Below, piece by piece: positions 53,063 through 61,643 of a stretch of 64,000 nucleotides of DNA. This DNA comes from Methylocystis sp. (GTDB taxonomy: Bacteria > Pseudomonadota > Alphaproteobacteria > Rhizobiales > Beijerinckiaceae): the NCBI GenBank assembly GCA_016178015.1, contig JACOUB010000047.1:80935-144934 (forward strand), written 5' to 3'. Within the stretch, counting starts at the first letter, position 1; each line of letters opens with the position of its first letter. Position numbers and translations under genes: made by a program. The notes beneath the pieces are model-generated. The model saw nothing but the letters and a program-made list of their open reading frames with translations. It was not told the origin of the DNA and ran no database searches.

Positions 53063-53518
53063 ATGACCGAAGCAGGCAACACGTTGACGCTGGCGACGAC
53101 CAAGGGCGAGGTCGTCATCAGGATGCGTCCCGACCTCGCGCCGAACCATGTGGCGCACATCAAGAAGCTCGTGTCGGAAGGGTTTTACGATGGCGTCGTG
53201 TTTCATCGCGTCATCGACGGCTTCATGGCGCAAACCGGCTGCCCGCACGGGACCGGAACCGGCGGCTCAAAATATCCGAACCTGAAGCAGGAGTTCAACG
53301 CCGCGCCGCATGTGCGCGGAACCTGCTCGATGGCGCGCGCCCAGCATCCCGATTCCGCGAACTCGCAGTTCTTCATCTGCTTCGGCGACGCGCGCTTCCT
53401 CGATAAGCAATATACGGTGTGGGGCGAGGTGATCGCCGGCATGGAGAACGTGGATAACATCAAGCGCGGCGAGCCGGTGAAGGAGCCCGACAAGATCGTC
53501 AAGGCGAGTGTGAGCTGA
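53063..53518 (+). CDS. ppiB: Cytosolic cyclophilin (PpiB-like)
   Basis: 151 residues from the ATG at 53063 (GGGAGAGGAA upstream). [80 protein letters not shown]. No signal peptide. Same family and arrangement as the preceding gene. Part of coaD-ppi-ppiB. Confidence 0.93.
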   Translation: MTEAGNTLTLATTKGEVVIRMRPDLAPNHVAHIKKLVSEGFYDGVVFHRVIDGFMAQTGCPHGTGTGGSKYPNLKQEFNAAPHVRGTCSMARAQHPDSANSQFFICFGDARFLDKQYTVWGEVIAGMENVDNIKRGEPVKEPDKIVKASVS

Positions 53519-53522
53519 GCGA

Positions 53523-53658
53523 CCCCCTCCCTGTCCCTCCCCCGCGTTCCGCGGGAGAGGGGACGCTAACGATTGGCGTTTCGCATTATCTTGATGAAGA
53601 CCCGAGGCTACCCCCTCTCCCGCAAGCGAAGCGCCGCGGGGGAGGGTTGGGGAGGGGG
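53523..53658. repeat. Family 1 palindromic repeat, extended inverted copy of the gltB-upstream block
   Basis: CCTCCCTGTCCCTCCCCCGC at the left, CGGGGGAGGGTTGGGGAGGG at the right. The interior GGGACGCTAACGATTGGCGT matches, inverted, the block before gltB at about 31230-31260. It lies between ppiB and queA, the right arm supplying the queA Shine-Dalgarno sequence (GGGGAGGGGG). Confidence 0.75.
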
Positions 53659-53661
53659 CCG

Positions 53662-54741
53662 ATGCGCGTTTCCCTCTTCAATTTCGATCTTCCGCAACAC
53701 GCCATCGCGCTGCGGCCGGCGCGCCCGCGCGACAGCGCGCGCATGCTCGTCGTTCGGCCGAACGACCTTGCTCTCGAAGATCGCCTCGTCGGCGATCTGC
53801 CGGCGTTGCTCGCCCCTGGCGACGCGCTCGTCGTCAACGACACGCGCGTCATCCATGCGCGTCTTTATGGCCATCGCCGCCGCGGCGACAACACGGCGCG
53901 CATCGAGGCGACCTTGATCGAACGTGTTTCGGCGAGCCGCTGGCGCGCGCTGGCGCGCCCGGCCAAGAAACTCGCTTGCGGCGAGCGCGTGCGGTTCGGC
54001 GCGGCGCCCGAGCGTGGCGTTCGTCTCGTCGCGCCGCTCGACGCCAGCGTTAGTGAGAAGGGCGAAAATGGCGAAGTCGTCTTCGCCTTCGATGTCGCCG
54101 GCGCGGCGCTCGATCGCGCCATCGAGGCTTTGGGCGCCATGCCGTTGCCGCCCTATATCGCCGGCCAACGCGACGCCGACGCGCGCGACGAGGATGACTA
54201 CCAAACCTTGTTTGCTCGTAACGCCGGCGCCGTGGCGGCGCCGACCGCCGGCCTCCATTTCACGCCGCAGTTGGTGGCGGCGCTGCGCGCGTGCGGCGTT
54301 GCTCTCTACAAGGTGACGCTGCATGTCGGCGCCGGCACCTTTCTGCCCGTCAAAGCCGAGGATACGAGCGACCATGAGATGCACGCCGAACAGGGCCTCG
54401 TCAGCGAAGCAACCGCGGTCGCTTTGAACGAAACGCGCGCGGCCGGCGGACGTGTCGTGGCGGTGGGGACGACTGCGCTGCGCTGCCTCGAGACGGCGGC
54501 GCGCCAGGATGGCTCGATCAAGGCCTTTTCCGGCAAGACCGCCATCTTTATAACGCCGGGCTATCGCTTTCGCGCCGTTGACGCTTTGCTGACCAATTTT
54601 CATTTGCCGCGTTCGACCTTGTTCATGCTGGTCGCGGCGTTTGCGGGCCTCGACAGAATGAAAGCCGCTTATGCGCACGCCATCGACGCCGGCTATCGTT
54701 TCTATTCCTACGGCGACGCATGCCTGCTGTTTCGAAAATGA
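53662..54741 (+). CDS. queA: S-adenosylmethionine:tRNA ribosyltransferase-isomerase
   Basis: 359 residues from the ATG at 53662 ([20 protein letters not shown]). [60 protein letters not shown] and [20 protein letters not shown] are QueA hallmarks. Adds the epoxy-cyclopentane ring to preQ1 in tRNA. With tgt two genes downstream it forms the queuosine unit. The RBS is part of a family 1 repeat arm. Confidence 0.95.
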   Translation: MRVSLFNFDLPQHAIALRPARPRDSARMLVVRPNDLALEDRLVGDLPALLAPGDALVVNDTRVIHARLYGHRRRGDNTARIEATLIERVSASRWRALARPAKKLACGERVRFGAAPERGVRLVAPLDASVSEKGENGEVVFAFDVAGAALDRAIEALGAMPLPPYIAGQRDADARDEDDYQTLFARNAGAVAAPTAGLHFTPQLVAALRACGVALYKVTLHVGAGTFLPVKAEDTSDHEMHAEQGLVSEATAVALNETRAAGGRVVAVGTTALRCLETAARQDGSIKAFSGKTAIFITPGYRFRAVDALLTNFHLPRSTLFMLVAAFAGLDRMKAAYAHAIDAGYRFYSYGDACLLFRK

Positions 54742-54751
54742 GGCAGCGCCG

Positions 54752-55102
54752 ATGACTTCTTCCTTCGTCGACGTCCGCATCCTCGCGCAATGGCGCGACG
54801 ACAGGAGCGAATGTCCTTTGACCATCGATTTGCGCATCGATGCGGCGAGCAAGCGCGTCGTTTCTCATTGGGAAGTTTTCGGCGCCTGCGATCTCTATGG
54901 CGATAAATGCCGGCCGTTCGTCTTGCGCCGCGACGGCGCGATCGACTTTGGCGCAGGAATGCGAGAGAGTTGGCGAACCGACGTTAGGGACATCATCATC
55001 CGCGTCGGCGAGCGTTTTACCGTTTCATGGAACGAGCAAGACTCCGGCGCTTATGAAATCGTCAAAGTTGCGGCGCTGGGCGCCAAGGAAGGGCAAGGAT
55101 GA
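54752..55102 (+). CDS. Hypothetical protein between queA and tgt
   Basis: 116 residues. [60 protein letters not shown], beta-rich, cytosolic, no recognised family. It starts 10 bp after queA and its stop overlaps the tgt ATG (ATGA), so it is translated with the queuosine genes. A link to queuosine is suggested by position only. Confidence 0.65.
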   Translation: MTSSFVDVRILAQWRDDRSECPLTIDLRIDAASKRVVSHWEVFGACDLYGDKCRPFVLRRDGAIDFGAGMRESWRTDVRDIIIRVGERFTVSWNEQDSGAYEIVKVAALGAKEGQG

Positions 55103-56226
55103 CGCGAGACTTCGCCTTCGAGGTCGAGGCCCGAGACGGCGCCGCCCGCAAGGGCGCCATTTATGTCCGGCACGGCGTGGTGCGCACGCCGGCTTTCATG
55201 CCGGTCGGCACCGCCGCCACGGTGAAAGCCATGTTTCCGCGGGACGTGCGGGCGACAGGCGCCGACATCGTGCTCGGCAACGTCTACCATTTGATGTTGC
55301 GGCCCGGGGCCGAACGCATCGCCGCGCTCGGCGGGCTGCATCGTTTCATGAACTGGCCGCATCCTATCCTGACCGACTCCGGCGGCTTTCAGGCGATGTC
55401 GCTGGCGAAGCTGCGCCAGCTCGACGAGCAGGGCGTGACGTTTCAATCGCATATCGACGGCTCGCGGCATGTGCTGACGCCCGAGCGTTCGATGGAAATC
55501 CAGCGCTTACTCGGCTCCAACATTCATATGCAGCTTGACGAATGCGTGCGGCTGCCGTGTTCGGACGCGGAAGCCGAGCGCGCCATGCGCCTCTCCTTGC
55601 GTTGGGCGGAGCGGTCGCTGGCGGCCTTCGGCGATCAGCCGGGCAAGGCGGCGTTCGGCATCGTGCAGGGCGGGGCGTCGCCGGCGCTGCGCATCGAGAG
55701 CGCCAAGTCGCTGGCGGCGATGAATTTTCACGGCCTCGCCATTGGCGGCCTCGCGGTTGGCGAGCCGCAGGACGTGATGTTGGCCATGCTCGAGACCGTC
55801 ATGCCGCATCTGCCGGAAGACAGGCCGCGCTATCTGATGGGCGTCGGGACGCCCGACGATATTGTCGAGGCGGCATCGCGCGGGATCGACATGTTCGATT
55901 GCGTCTTGCCGACGCGGGCCGGGCGTCACGGCCTCGCCTATACGCGTTTCGGCCGCGTAAACTTGCGCAATGCGCGCCATGCCGACGATCCCGCGCCGCT
56001 CGACCCCGGCGCCTCATGCGCCGCCGCGCGCAATTTTTCGCGCGCCTATCTCCATCATTTGATGAAGGCCGGGGAAATCCTCGGCATGATGCTGTTGACC
56101 CAAATCAATCTCGCCTATTACCAGGAGCTGATGGCGGGGTTGCGCCAGGCGATCGAGCGGCGGCGGCTTGGCGATTTTGTCGCGCAGGCGAAAGAGCAGT
56201 GGGCGAAAGGGGAGGAGAGTGTATAA
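55099..56226 (+). CDS. tgt: tRNA-guanine transglycosylase with altered zinc site
   Basis: 375 residues. [35 protein letters not shown] (first Asp), [27 protein letters not shown], and [20 protein letters not shown] with the nucleophile Asp: a bacterial Tgt. The zinc site near residue 310 is unusual: the family has three Cys (C-x-C-x2-C) before the SRAY motif and a His about 25 residues on. Here the text is [17 protein letters not shown] and [10 protein letters not shown], so only one Cys remains and the His is Ile. Exchanges guanine 34 for preQ1 if active. Confidence 0.92.
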   Translation: MTRDFAFEVEARDGAARKGAIYVRHGVVRTPAFMPVGTAATVKAMFPRDVRATGADIVLGNVYHLMLRPGAERIAALGGLHRFMNWPHPILTDSGGFQAMSLAKLRQLDEQGVTFQSHIDGSRHVLTPERSMEIQRLLGSNIHMQLDECVRLPCSDAEAERAMRLSLRWAERSLAAFGDQPGKAAFGIVQGGASPALRIESAKSLAAMNFHGLAIGGLAVGEPQDVMLAMLETVMPHLPEDRPRYLMGVGTPDDIVEAASRGIDMFDCVLPTRAGRHGLAYTRFGRVNLRNARHADDPAPLDPGASCAAARNFSRAYLHHLMKAGEILGMMLLTQINLAYYQELMAGLRQAIERRRLGDFVAQAKEQWAKGEESV

Positions 56227-56245
56227 TTTTGAAGACGCGAAATAG

Positions 56246-56404
56246 TGACCCGTCATGCCCGCGCTTGTCGCGGGCATCCACGCCGACAGGTTGTGATACT
56301 GTCCAACAGAGAAACGGGTCGTTTTCGTGTCCTCATCAAAAATTCCGGTCGCGTCCCGGCGTGGATGGCCGGGACAAGCCCGGCCATGACGCGCTTACGG
56401 GTCA
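56246..56404. repeat. Family 3 long palindromic element, copy C
   Basis: TGACCCGTCATGCCCGCG at the left and GCCATGACGCGCTTACGGGTCA at the right; starts 20 bp after the tgt stop. The terminal arms TGACCC/GGGTCA differ from copy B but remain complementary. Fills the tgt-methyltransferase gap. Confidence 0.85.
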
Positions 56405-56450
56405 AGACCTCATACCGTATCATAGTGAACGATAACGAGGCAGCCGATTC

Positions 56451-57659
56451 ATGTTAGTTGTTCTTGCCCAGAAGCCGATTGCTTCATTGGAGAATGATAT
56501 TCGCGCCTTCGACGCTTTCGGCGCCAAGACGCAACGTCTTGAACAAGACGGCATTCCTTATTTCGTCAATGAATTCTGGACGGCTGGCCAAAGGCAGGCG
56601 CACGCCATTCATGAGGTGAGCTATCGGGCTTGTTTCAAACCGCAATTGCCGGAGTTCTTCATCGGTCGCCTGACGCGACCGGGTGATGCGGTGTACGATC
56701 CGTTCATGGGGCGGGGGACGACGCCGGTGCAGGCGGCCTTGCAAGGCCGGCGGCCGATCGGCGCCGACATCAACCCGCTCAGCGTCCTGTTGACGCGGCC
56801 GAGGCTGGCGCCGCCTTCGCTCGCCGCGATCGAACGCCGCCTCGCGGAAATCCCGTGGCGTGACGACGAGCTCGAGCGCGATGATTTGCTCGCTTTTTAT
56901 CATGAGGATACGCTGCGCCAGATTTGCGCGCTGCGCCGCTATTTCTTGGACCATGCTCCGCTAGACCGAGAGCCAGATCCGGTCGACGACTGGATCAGGA
57001 TGGTGGCGATCAATCGCCTTTCCGGCCATTCGCCGGGGTTCTTTTCGGTCTACTCGCTGCCGCCGAACCAAGCCGTTTCGGTCGAAGCGCAAGCCAAGAT
57101 CAACGCCAAGCGCAAGCAGACGCCGCCGTTGCGCGACGTGGCGAAACTGATCTTGCGCAAGTCGCGCGCGCTTCTTTCCGATGGCGCGCCCGCGCCGCAC
57201 CCGCGGGCGGTTCTCGCAACCAGCGAAGCATGGCGCACCCCATTCATCGCGGACGGCTCCGTGCGGCTCATCGTCACCTCGCCGCCGTTCCTCGATGTCG
57301 TCCAATACGCCAACGACAATTGGCTGCGCACCTGGTTTGCCGGCATAGACGCCAGCGCCGTCAAGATTTCAGCGCATCGCAGCCAAGAAGATTGGTCAGC
57401 GATGGTGCGCGCATGTTTCGAAGAATTCGCGCGCATCGTCGAACCCGGCGGCCACGTCGCCTTCGAGGTGGGCGAGGTGCGCGGCGGCAAGCTCTTGCTC
57501 GAGCGCCTCGTGTGGCAGGCGGTTCATAGCCTGCCGTTCGAACGGCTGTTCGTATTGGTGAACAGCCAGAGGTTCACCAAGACCAGCAACTGCTGGGGCG
57601 TCGGCAACAACGCCAAGGGGACCAATACGAACCGGGTCGTGGTGCTGCGGCGAAAGTAG
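56451..57659 (+). CDS. Solitary DNA methyltransferase (TSPP type)
   Basis: 402 residues. AdoMet motif I AVYDPFMGRGTTPVQAALQG at about residue 85, catalytic motif IV RLIVTSPPFLDVVQYANDNW at about residue 275, and VAFEVGEVRGGK. The order I then a target-recognition stretch then IV suggests an alpha-like arrangement, and TSPP occurs mostly in N4-cytosine methylases; N6-adenine specificity cannot be excluded. No restriction endonuclease lies beside it. Start ATG at 56451; upstream is a family 3 repeat. Confidence 0.8.
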   Translation: MLVVLAQKPIASLENDIRAFDAFGAKTQRLEQDGIPYFVNEFWTAGQRQAHAIHEVSYRACFKPQLPEFFIGRLTRPGDAVYDPFMGRGTTPVQAALQGRRPIGADINPLSVLLTRPRLAPPSLAAIERRLAEIPWRDDELERDDLLAFYHEDTLRQICALRRYFLDHAPLDREPDPVDDWIRMVAINRLSGHSPGFFSVYSLPPNQAVSVEAQAKINAKRKQTPPLRDVAKLILRKSRALLSDGAPAPHPRAVLATSEAWRTPFIADGSVRLIVTSPPFLDVVQYANDNWLRTWFAGIDASAVKISAHRSQEDWSAMVRACFEEFARIVEPGGHVAFEVGEVRGGKLLLERLVWQAVHSLPFERLFVLVNSQRFTKTSNCWGVGNNAKGTNTNRVVVLRRK

Positions 57660-57666
57660 CGCGCTT

Positions 57667-57782
57667 CCCTCTCCCGCAAGCGGCGGAGGGTGTCATGCAA
57701 AGCATGACGGGTGAGGGTGCTGCCGCCGCCCTCATCCGTCGCGCATTCGCGCGACACCTTCTCCCGCGAAGCGGGAGAAGGG
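57667..57782. repeat. Palindromic intergenic repeat, family 1
   Basis: CCCTCTCCCGCAAGCGGCGG at the left, CTTCTCCCGCGAAGCGGGAG at the right, with GTCATGCAAAGCATGAC as an inner stem instead of the usual GC arm. Located between the convergent methyltransferase and recG genes. Confidence 0.8.
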
Positions 57783-57799
57783 AAGTTCCGCCTTTGCCA

Positions 57800-59902
57800 T
57801 CACCCCGCCCGCAACAACCGCACCGCCTCGTTGCGTTCGAACAGGTAGAGCAGCACGCGCAGCGCCTGGCCGCGCTCGCTGGCGAGTTCGGGGTCTCGCC
57901 GCAAGATCAGCTCGGCGTCGTCGCGCGCGATGGCGAGCAGGCGCGCGTGGACCGCAAGATCGGCGAGTCGAAATCCCGGCATGCCCGATTGCTTCGTGCC
58001 CAAAATTTCCCCCTCGCCGCGCAGGCGCAAATCTTCCTCGGCGATGCGAAAGCCGTCCTCGGTGTGGCGCAGCGTGACGAGCCGCGCTTTGGCCGCTTCG
58101 CCGAGCGGCCCCTTGTAGAGCAGCAGGCACGACGATTTGCCGGCGCCGCGCCCGACGCGTCCGCGCAATTGGTGCAGTTGCGCGAGGCCGAAGCGCTCGG
58201 CGTGCTCGATCACCATGACCGTCGCCTCCGGCACGTCGACGCCGACTTCGATCACCGTCGTCGCGACGAGAATGCGCGTTTGGCCGGCCTGGAACGCCTC
58301 CATGGCGGCGTCCCTATCGGGGCCTTTCAGGCGGCCGTGCACGAGGCCGACGACATCGCCGAAGATTTTGGTCAAATCGGCGTGGCGGTCTTGCGCCGCC
58401 GCGAGGTCAAGCTCCTCGCTCTCCTCGACCAGCGGGCACACCCAATACGCGCGCGCCCCTGAAGCGAGGGCGCGACGCAGCCCATCGACGACTTGGCCGA
58501 TGCGCGCAAGCGGCAGCGCGCGCGTGTCGATGGGGGCGCGGCCCGGCGGCTTCTCGTCGAGGAGCGAGGCGTCCATGTCGCCGAAGTAGGTGAGCGTCAG
58601 CGAGCGCGGAATGGGCGTCGCGGTCATCACCAACACATCGGCGACCTCTCCTTTGGCGCCTAACGCCAGCCGCTGCTGCACGCCGAAACGATGCTGTTCG
58701 TCCACGACCGCGAGGCCGAGATCGCGGAACGCGAGATCGCTCGTGACCAGCGCATGGGTGCCGACGACGATGTCGGCTCTCCCTTCCGCGATCTGCTGGT
58801 GAAGGCGCGTTCGCTCGGCCGGCTTGGCGCGGCCGGTGAGCAGCACGATGCGGATGCCGGCCTGTTCGGCGAGCGGGCGCAAACGTTCGTAATGTTGGCG
58901 GGCGAGGATTTCGGTTGGCGCCATCAGCGCGGCTTGGCGCCCCGCTTCGACGACGCTCGCCATGGCGAGCAGCGCCACGATCGTCTTGCCGGAGCCGACG
59001 TCGCCTTGCACCAGCCGCAGCATACGGCGCGAAGAGGCAAGATCGGCGCGGATTTCGGCGAGCGTGCGCCGTTGCGCGCCGGTTAGCGTGAAGGGCAGCG
59101 CCGCCTCGATTTTGTGCGCCAGTTTGCCATCGCCCTTGTTTTCGCGTCCCGGCGCGCGCCGCATTTTCGAACGCACCAAGCGCAACGCCAATTGGTTCGC
59201 CAGCAATTCGTCGAGCGCCAGCCGCTGGCGCGCCGTGCTGGTCGGCGCGACATCGGCGAGGGCGGCAGGGCGATGCGCTCGTTCGAGGCTCGCTGCGAAG
59301 CCGGCGAGATCATTGGCCGCCAGCACCGAGGCGTCATGCCACTCCGGCAGCTGCGGAAGCTTCGATAAAGCGCCCTCGACCGCGCGCTGCACGGCGCGTT
59401 CGTGCAATCCTTCGGTGAGCCCATGCACAGCCTCGAGGGCGGGAAGCTTGGCGATGCCCTGTTCGTCGAGCACGCGGTCGGGATGCACGATCTGCCGCCG
59501 GCCGTCATAAAGTTCGAGCTTGCCCGACACCCAGCGCGTCGCTCCCAACGGCAAACTGCGTTCGATCCAATCCTGATTGGCGAGGAAGAACACCAGCTCG
59601 GCGTCGCCCGTTTCGTCCTCGACCAGCACCTTGTAGGGCGCCTTCGAATAGCGTCCCTGCGGCTTGCGGTGCTCGGCGACGCGAACTTTAAGCACCACCA
59701 TCGCATCGTATGGGGCCTCGGCGATCTTTGGCCGCGCGCTCCGATCGATGACGTTTTGCGGCAGATGGAACAACACGTCGACCACGCGCGCCGCTTCGCC
59801 AGGCTTGGCCAGCAGCCGATCGAACAGCTTGGCGGTCTTGGGGCCGACGCCGGGCAGGGCGGCTACGCCGCCAAACAGGGGGTCGAGGAGGGAGGGGCGC
59901 AT
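57800..59902 (-). CDS. recG: ATP-dependent DNA helicase RecG
   Basis: 700 residues. N-terminal wedge OB domain (LFHLPQNVIDRSARPKIAEA, GRYSKAPYKVLVEDETGDAE), Walker A LVQGDVGSGKTIVALLAMAS at about residue 295, DEQH box VVDEQHRFGVQQR, motif III MTATPIPRSLTLTYFGDMD, and the C-terminal QLRGRVGRGAGKSSCLLLY. Reverses stalled replication forks. Full length. Downstream gap is filled with a family 1 repeat. Confidence 0.96.
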   Translation of the reverse strand: MRPSLLDPLFGGVAALPGVGPKTAKLFDRLLAKPGEAARVVDVLFHLPQNVIDRSARPKIAEAPYDAMVVLKVRVAEHRKPQGRYSKAPYKVLVEDETGDAELVFFLANQDWIERSLPLGATRWVSGKLELYDGRRQIVHPDRVLDEQGIAKLPALEAVHGLTEGLHERAVQRAVEGALSKLPQLPEWHDASVLAANDLAGFAASLERAHRPAALADVAPTSTARQRLALDELLANQLALRLVRSKMRRAPGRENKGDGKLAHKIEAALPFTLTGAQRRTLAEIRADLASSRRMLRLVQGDVGSGKTIVALLAMASVVEAGRQAALMAPTEILARQHYERLRPLAEQAGIRIVLLTGRAKPAERTRLHQQIAEGRADIVVGTHALVTSDLAFRDLGLAVVDEQHRFGVQQRLALGAKGEVADVLVMTATPIPRSLTLTYFGDMDASLLDEKPPGRAPIDTRALPLARIGQVVDGLRRALASGARAYWVCPLVEESEELDLAAAQDRHADLTKIFGDVVGLVHGRLKGPDRDAAMEAFQAGQTRILVATTVIEVGVDVPEATVMVIEHAERFGLAQLHQLRGRVGRGAGKSSCLLLYKGPLGEAAKARLVTLRHTEDGFRIAEEDLRLRGEGEILGTKQSGMPGFRLADLAVHARLLAIARDDAELILRRDPELASERGQALRVLLYLFERNEAVRLLRAG

Positions 59903-59945
59903 GGAACGCTATTTCTTACATCCAGCTAACTTTGTCATGTTCTCT

Positions 59946-60003
59946 GCGAGCCTGAAGGCTCGCGGTCCACTGGCCGCTTCGGACCGCGAGCCTTCAGGCT
60001 CGC
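59946..60003. repeat. REP doublet, family 2
   Basis: Two inverted GCGAGCCTGAAGGCTCGC hairpins with inward GGTCC arms, located between the recG start and the end of the VanX-like gene; its right end touches the VanX-like stop codon at 60004. Confidence 0.85.
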
Positions 60004-60693
60004 TTACTTGATCTCGGTATCGAAGCTTTCGGCGTCGCGCGCCCCGTCCAGTGTGAAGTGCCACCATTCGCGCGGGTAATTTGCAAAACCATGGCGGCGC
60101 ATCAGGGCTTCGAGCGTCTGCCGGTTTTGGCGCGCCTTTGCCGGAACGTCGGCGCTCGCGGTCCATGATTGCTTGTCGAAATAGTCGAAAAGCGTGCCGA
60201 AATCACGCCCCTTGATGGCGATGTCGACCGCAAGGCCCGTCGAGTGCGACGACTTTTCGGCAATGTAGCCTTGCGCGAACAGCTCGCGTTTCTGCACATT
60301 GGGATAATAACGGTCCTTGGTCGTCTGATCGGCGTCTTGCTGCGACCAGGCGACGAAGGCTGCGACCGCGCGGCGCGGGCGGTAGCAGTCGTAGACGACG
60401 AGATCGAAGCCGTGTCGGTGGGCGTCCGCTTGCGCTTCCACCAGCTTGTGCGCGGCGTCGGCGCGCAGCCAGCATTGCGCAGACGCGTATCCGGGCGCGG
60501 GTTTGCCGGTAAAATTGTCGGGCCCCGCATAACGCATGTCCTGCTCGACGCCGGGAGCGACATCGGCGAGCTTCACGAAGTCCTGAGGCAGCTCGCCGGC
60601 GGCGGCGGACGCGACCATGGCGGCGGCGGCGAGGCCGAGCGCCGGACGCGCCTTGGAAGCGCCAAGGCGGATGTGCGATGCAAAGCGCGTCAT
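60004..60693 (-). CDS. D-alanyl-D-alanine dipeptidase, VanX/DdpX family
   Basis: 229 residues from the ATG at 60693 (GAAGGGGGC upstream). Signal peptide or anchor (ALGLAAAAMVASAAAGELPQ). Zinc-site motifs KSSHSTGLAVDIAI (SxHxxGxAxD) and REWWHFTL, plus VYDCYRPRRAV. Cleaves D-Ala-D-Ala, here in the periplasm, as in peptidoglycan recycling rather than vancomycin resistance. The ATG overlaps the stop of the GST gene by four bases, so the two are coupled. Confidence 0.9.
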   Translation of the reverse strand: MTRFASHIRLGASKARPALGLAAAAMVASAAAGELPQDFVKLADVAPGVEQDMRYAGPDNFTGKPAPGYASAQCWLRADAAHKLVEAQADAHRHGFDLVVYDCYRPRRAVAAFVAWSQQDADQTTKDRYYPNVQKRELFAQGYIAEKSSHSTGLAVDIAIKGRDFGTLFDYFDKQSWTASADVPAKARQNRQTLEALMRRHGFANYPREWWHFTLDGARDAESFDTEIK

Positions 60694-61445
60694 GCCCCCT
60701 TCGCCTTGCCCGCGCCGCCAGGCGCCGCCGAGGGCTCGGTGCAACCCCTCGGCGCCGTGCTCGCCGTCTGGTTGAACAAAATCTCGCGTTCCTTCGCGGT
60801 GAAGTCGGTCCGCTCGCGCTGATAGGGCGCAGCCTTGGCATAGGCGCGCACCACCGCGGGACGGCTGCGCATATGCGCGAACCAGCGTTTCAGATGCGGG
60901 AAATCGTCGAGATTCTGCCCGAGCTGTTCATGGGGAACGATCCACGGGTAGCAGGCCATGTCGGCGATCGAATACTCGTCGGCGATAAAGGCGTTTTGGG
61001 CCAAGCGCCGGTCGAGCACGCCGTAGAGACGGTTCGTCTCCTTGACGTAGCGCTCGATGGCGTAGGGAAGCTTCTCGGCGGCATAGCGCGCGAAATGGTT
61101 GTTTTGGCCGGCCATCGGACCAAGGCCGCCCACTTGCCAGAACAGCCATTCCAGCGCGCGGACCCGCCCGCGCAACTCTCGAGTTAGGAACTTCCCTGTT
61201 TTTTCCGCGAGATAAACCAAGATGGCGCCGGATTCGAACACCGTGACCGCCGCGCCGCCGTCGGGAGGAGCCCGATCGACGATGGCGGGCATCCGATTGT
61301 TTGGGGAAATGGCCAAGAACGCCGGCGCGAACTGTTCGCCCTTGGCGAGGTCGACTGGAACGATGCGATAGGAAAGTCCGGCTTCCTCGAGGAAGATGGT
61401 GATCTTGTGGCCGTTGGGGGTCGGCCAATAATGGAGGTCCAACAT
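60690..61445 (-). CDS. Glutathione S-transferase family protein (YfcG/Ure2p-like)
   Basis: 251 residues from the ATG at 61445. MLDLHYWPTPNGHKITIFLE, SPNNRMPAIVDRAP, FESGAILVYLAEKTGKFL are the thioredoxin-fold glutathione site (cis-Pro in RMPAIVD, ESGAIL). C-terminal helical domain with YSIADMACYPWI. The TPNGHK start matches the Nu-class YfcG/Ure2p group with disulphide reductase activity. Overlaps the VanX-like gene. Confidence 0.88.
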   Translation of the reverse strand: MLDLHYWPTPNGHKITIFLEEAGLSYRIVPVDLAKGEQFAPAFLAISPNNRMPAIVDRAPPDGGAAVTVFESGAILVYLAEKTGKFLTRELRGRVRALEWLFWQVGGLGPMAGQNNHFARYAAEKLPYAIERYVKETNRLYGVLDRRLAQNAFIADEYSIADMACYPWIVPHEQLGQNLDDFPHLKRWFAHMRSRPAVVRAYAKAAPYQRERTDFTAKEREILFNQTASTAPRGCTEPSAAPGGAGKAKGA

Positions 61446-61643
61446 GGCGCGCGTTCCTGGTTCTGTGGGCGGGGCCGCTCGGATGGGGAGAAGGGGCGCG
61501 CCAGCGCATGGCAAGGCCTGCGCGGACGGGCAAGGAATTCGAAAGGCTCGAGCCCCGATGGCGCGGCTCCCGGCGCGCCGTTAGCGCAATGTCAACACAA
61601 CTTTGCTTCTTCTATGAACCTTGGACGAGAAACGGAAGATAGC

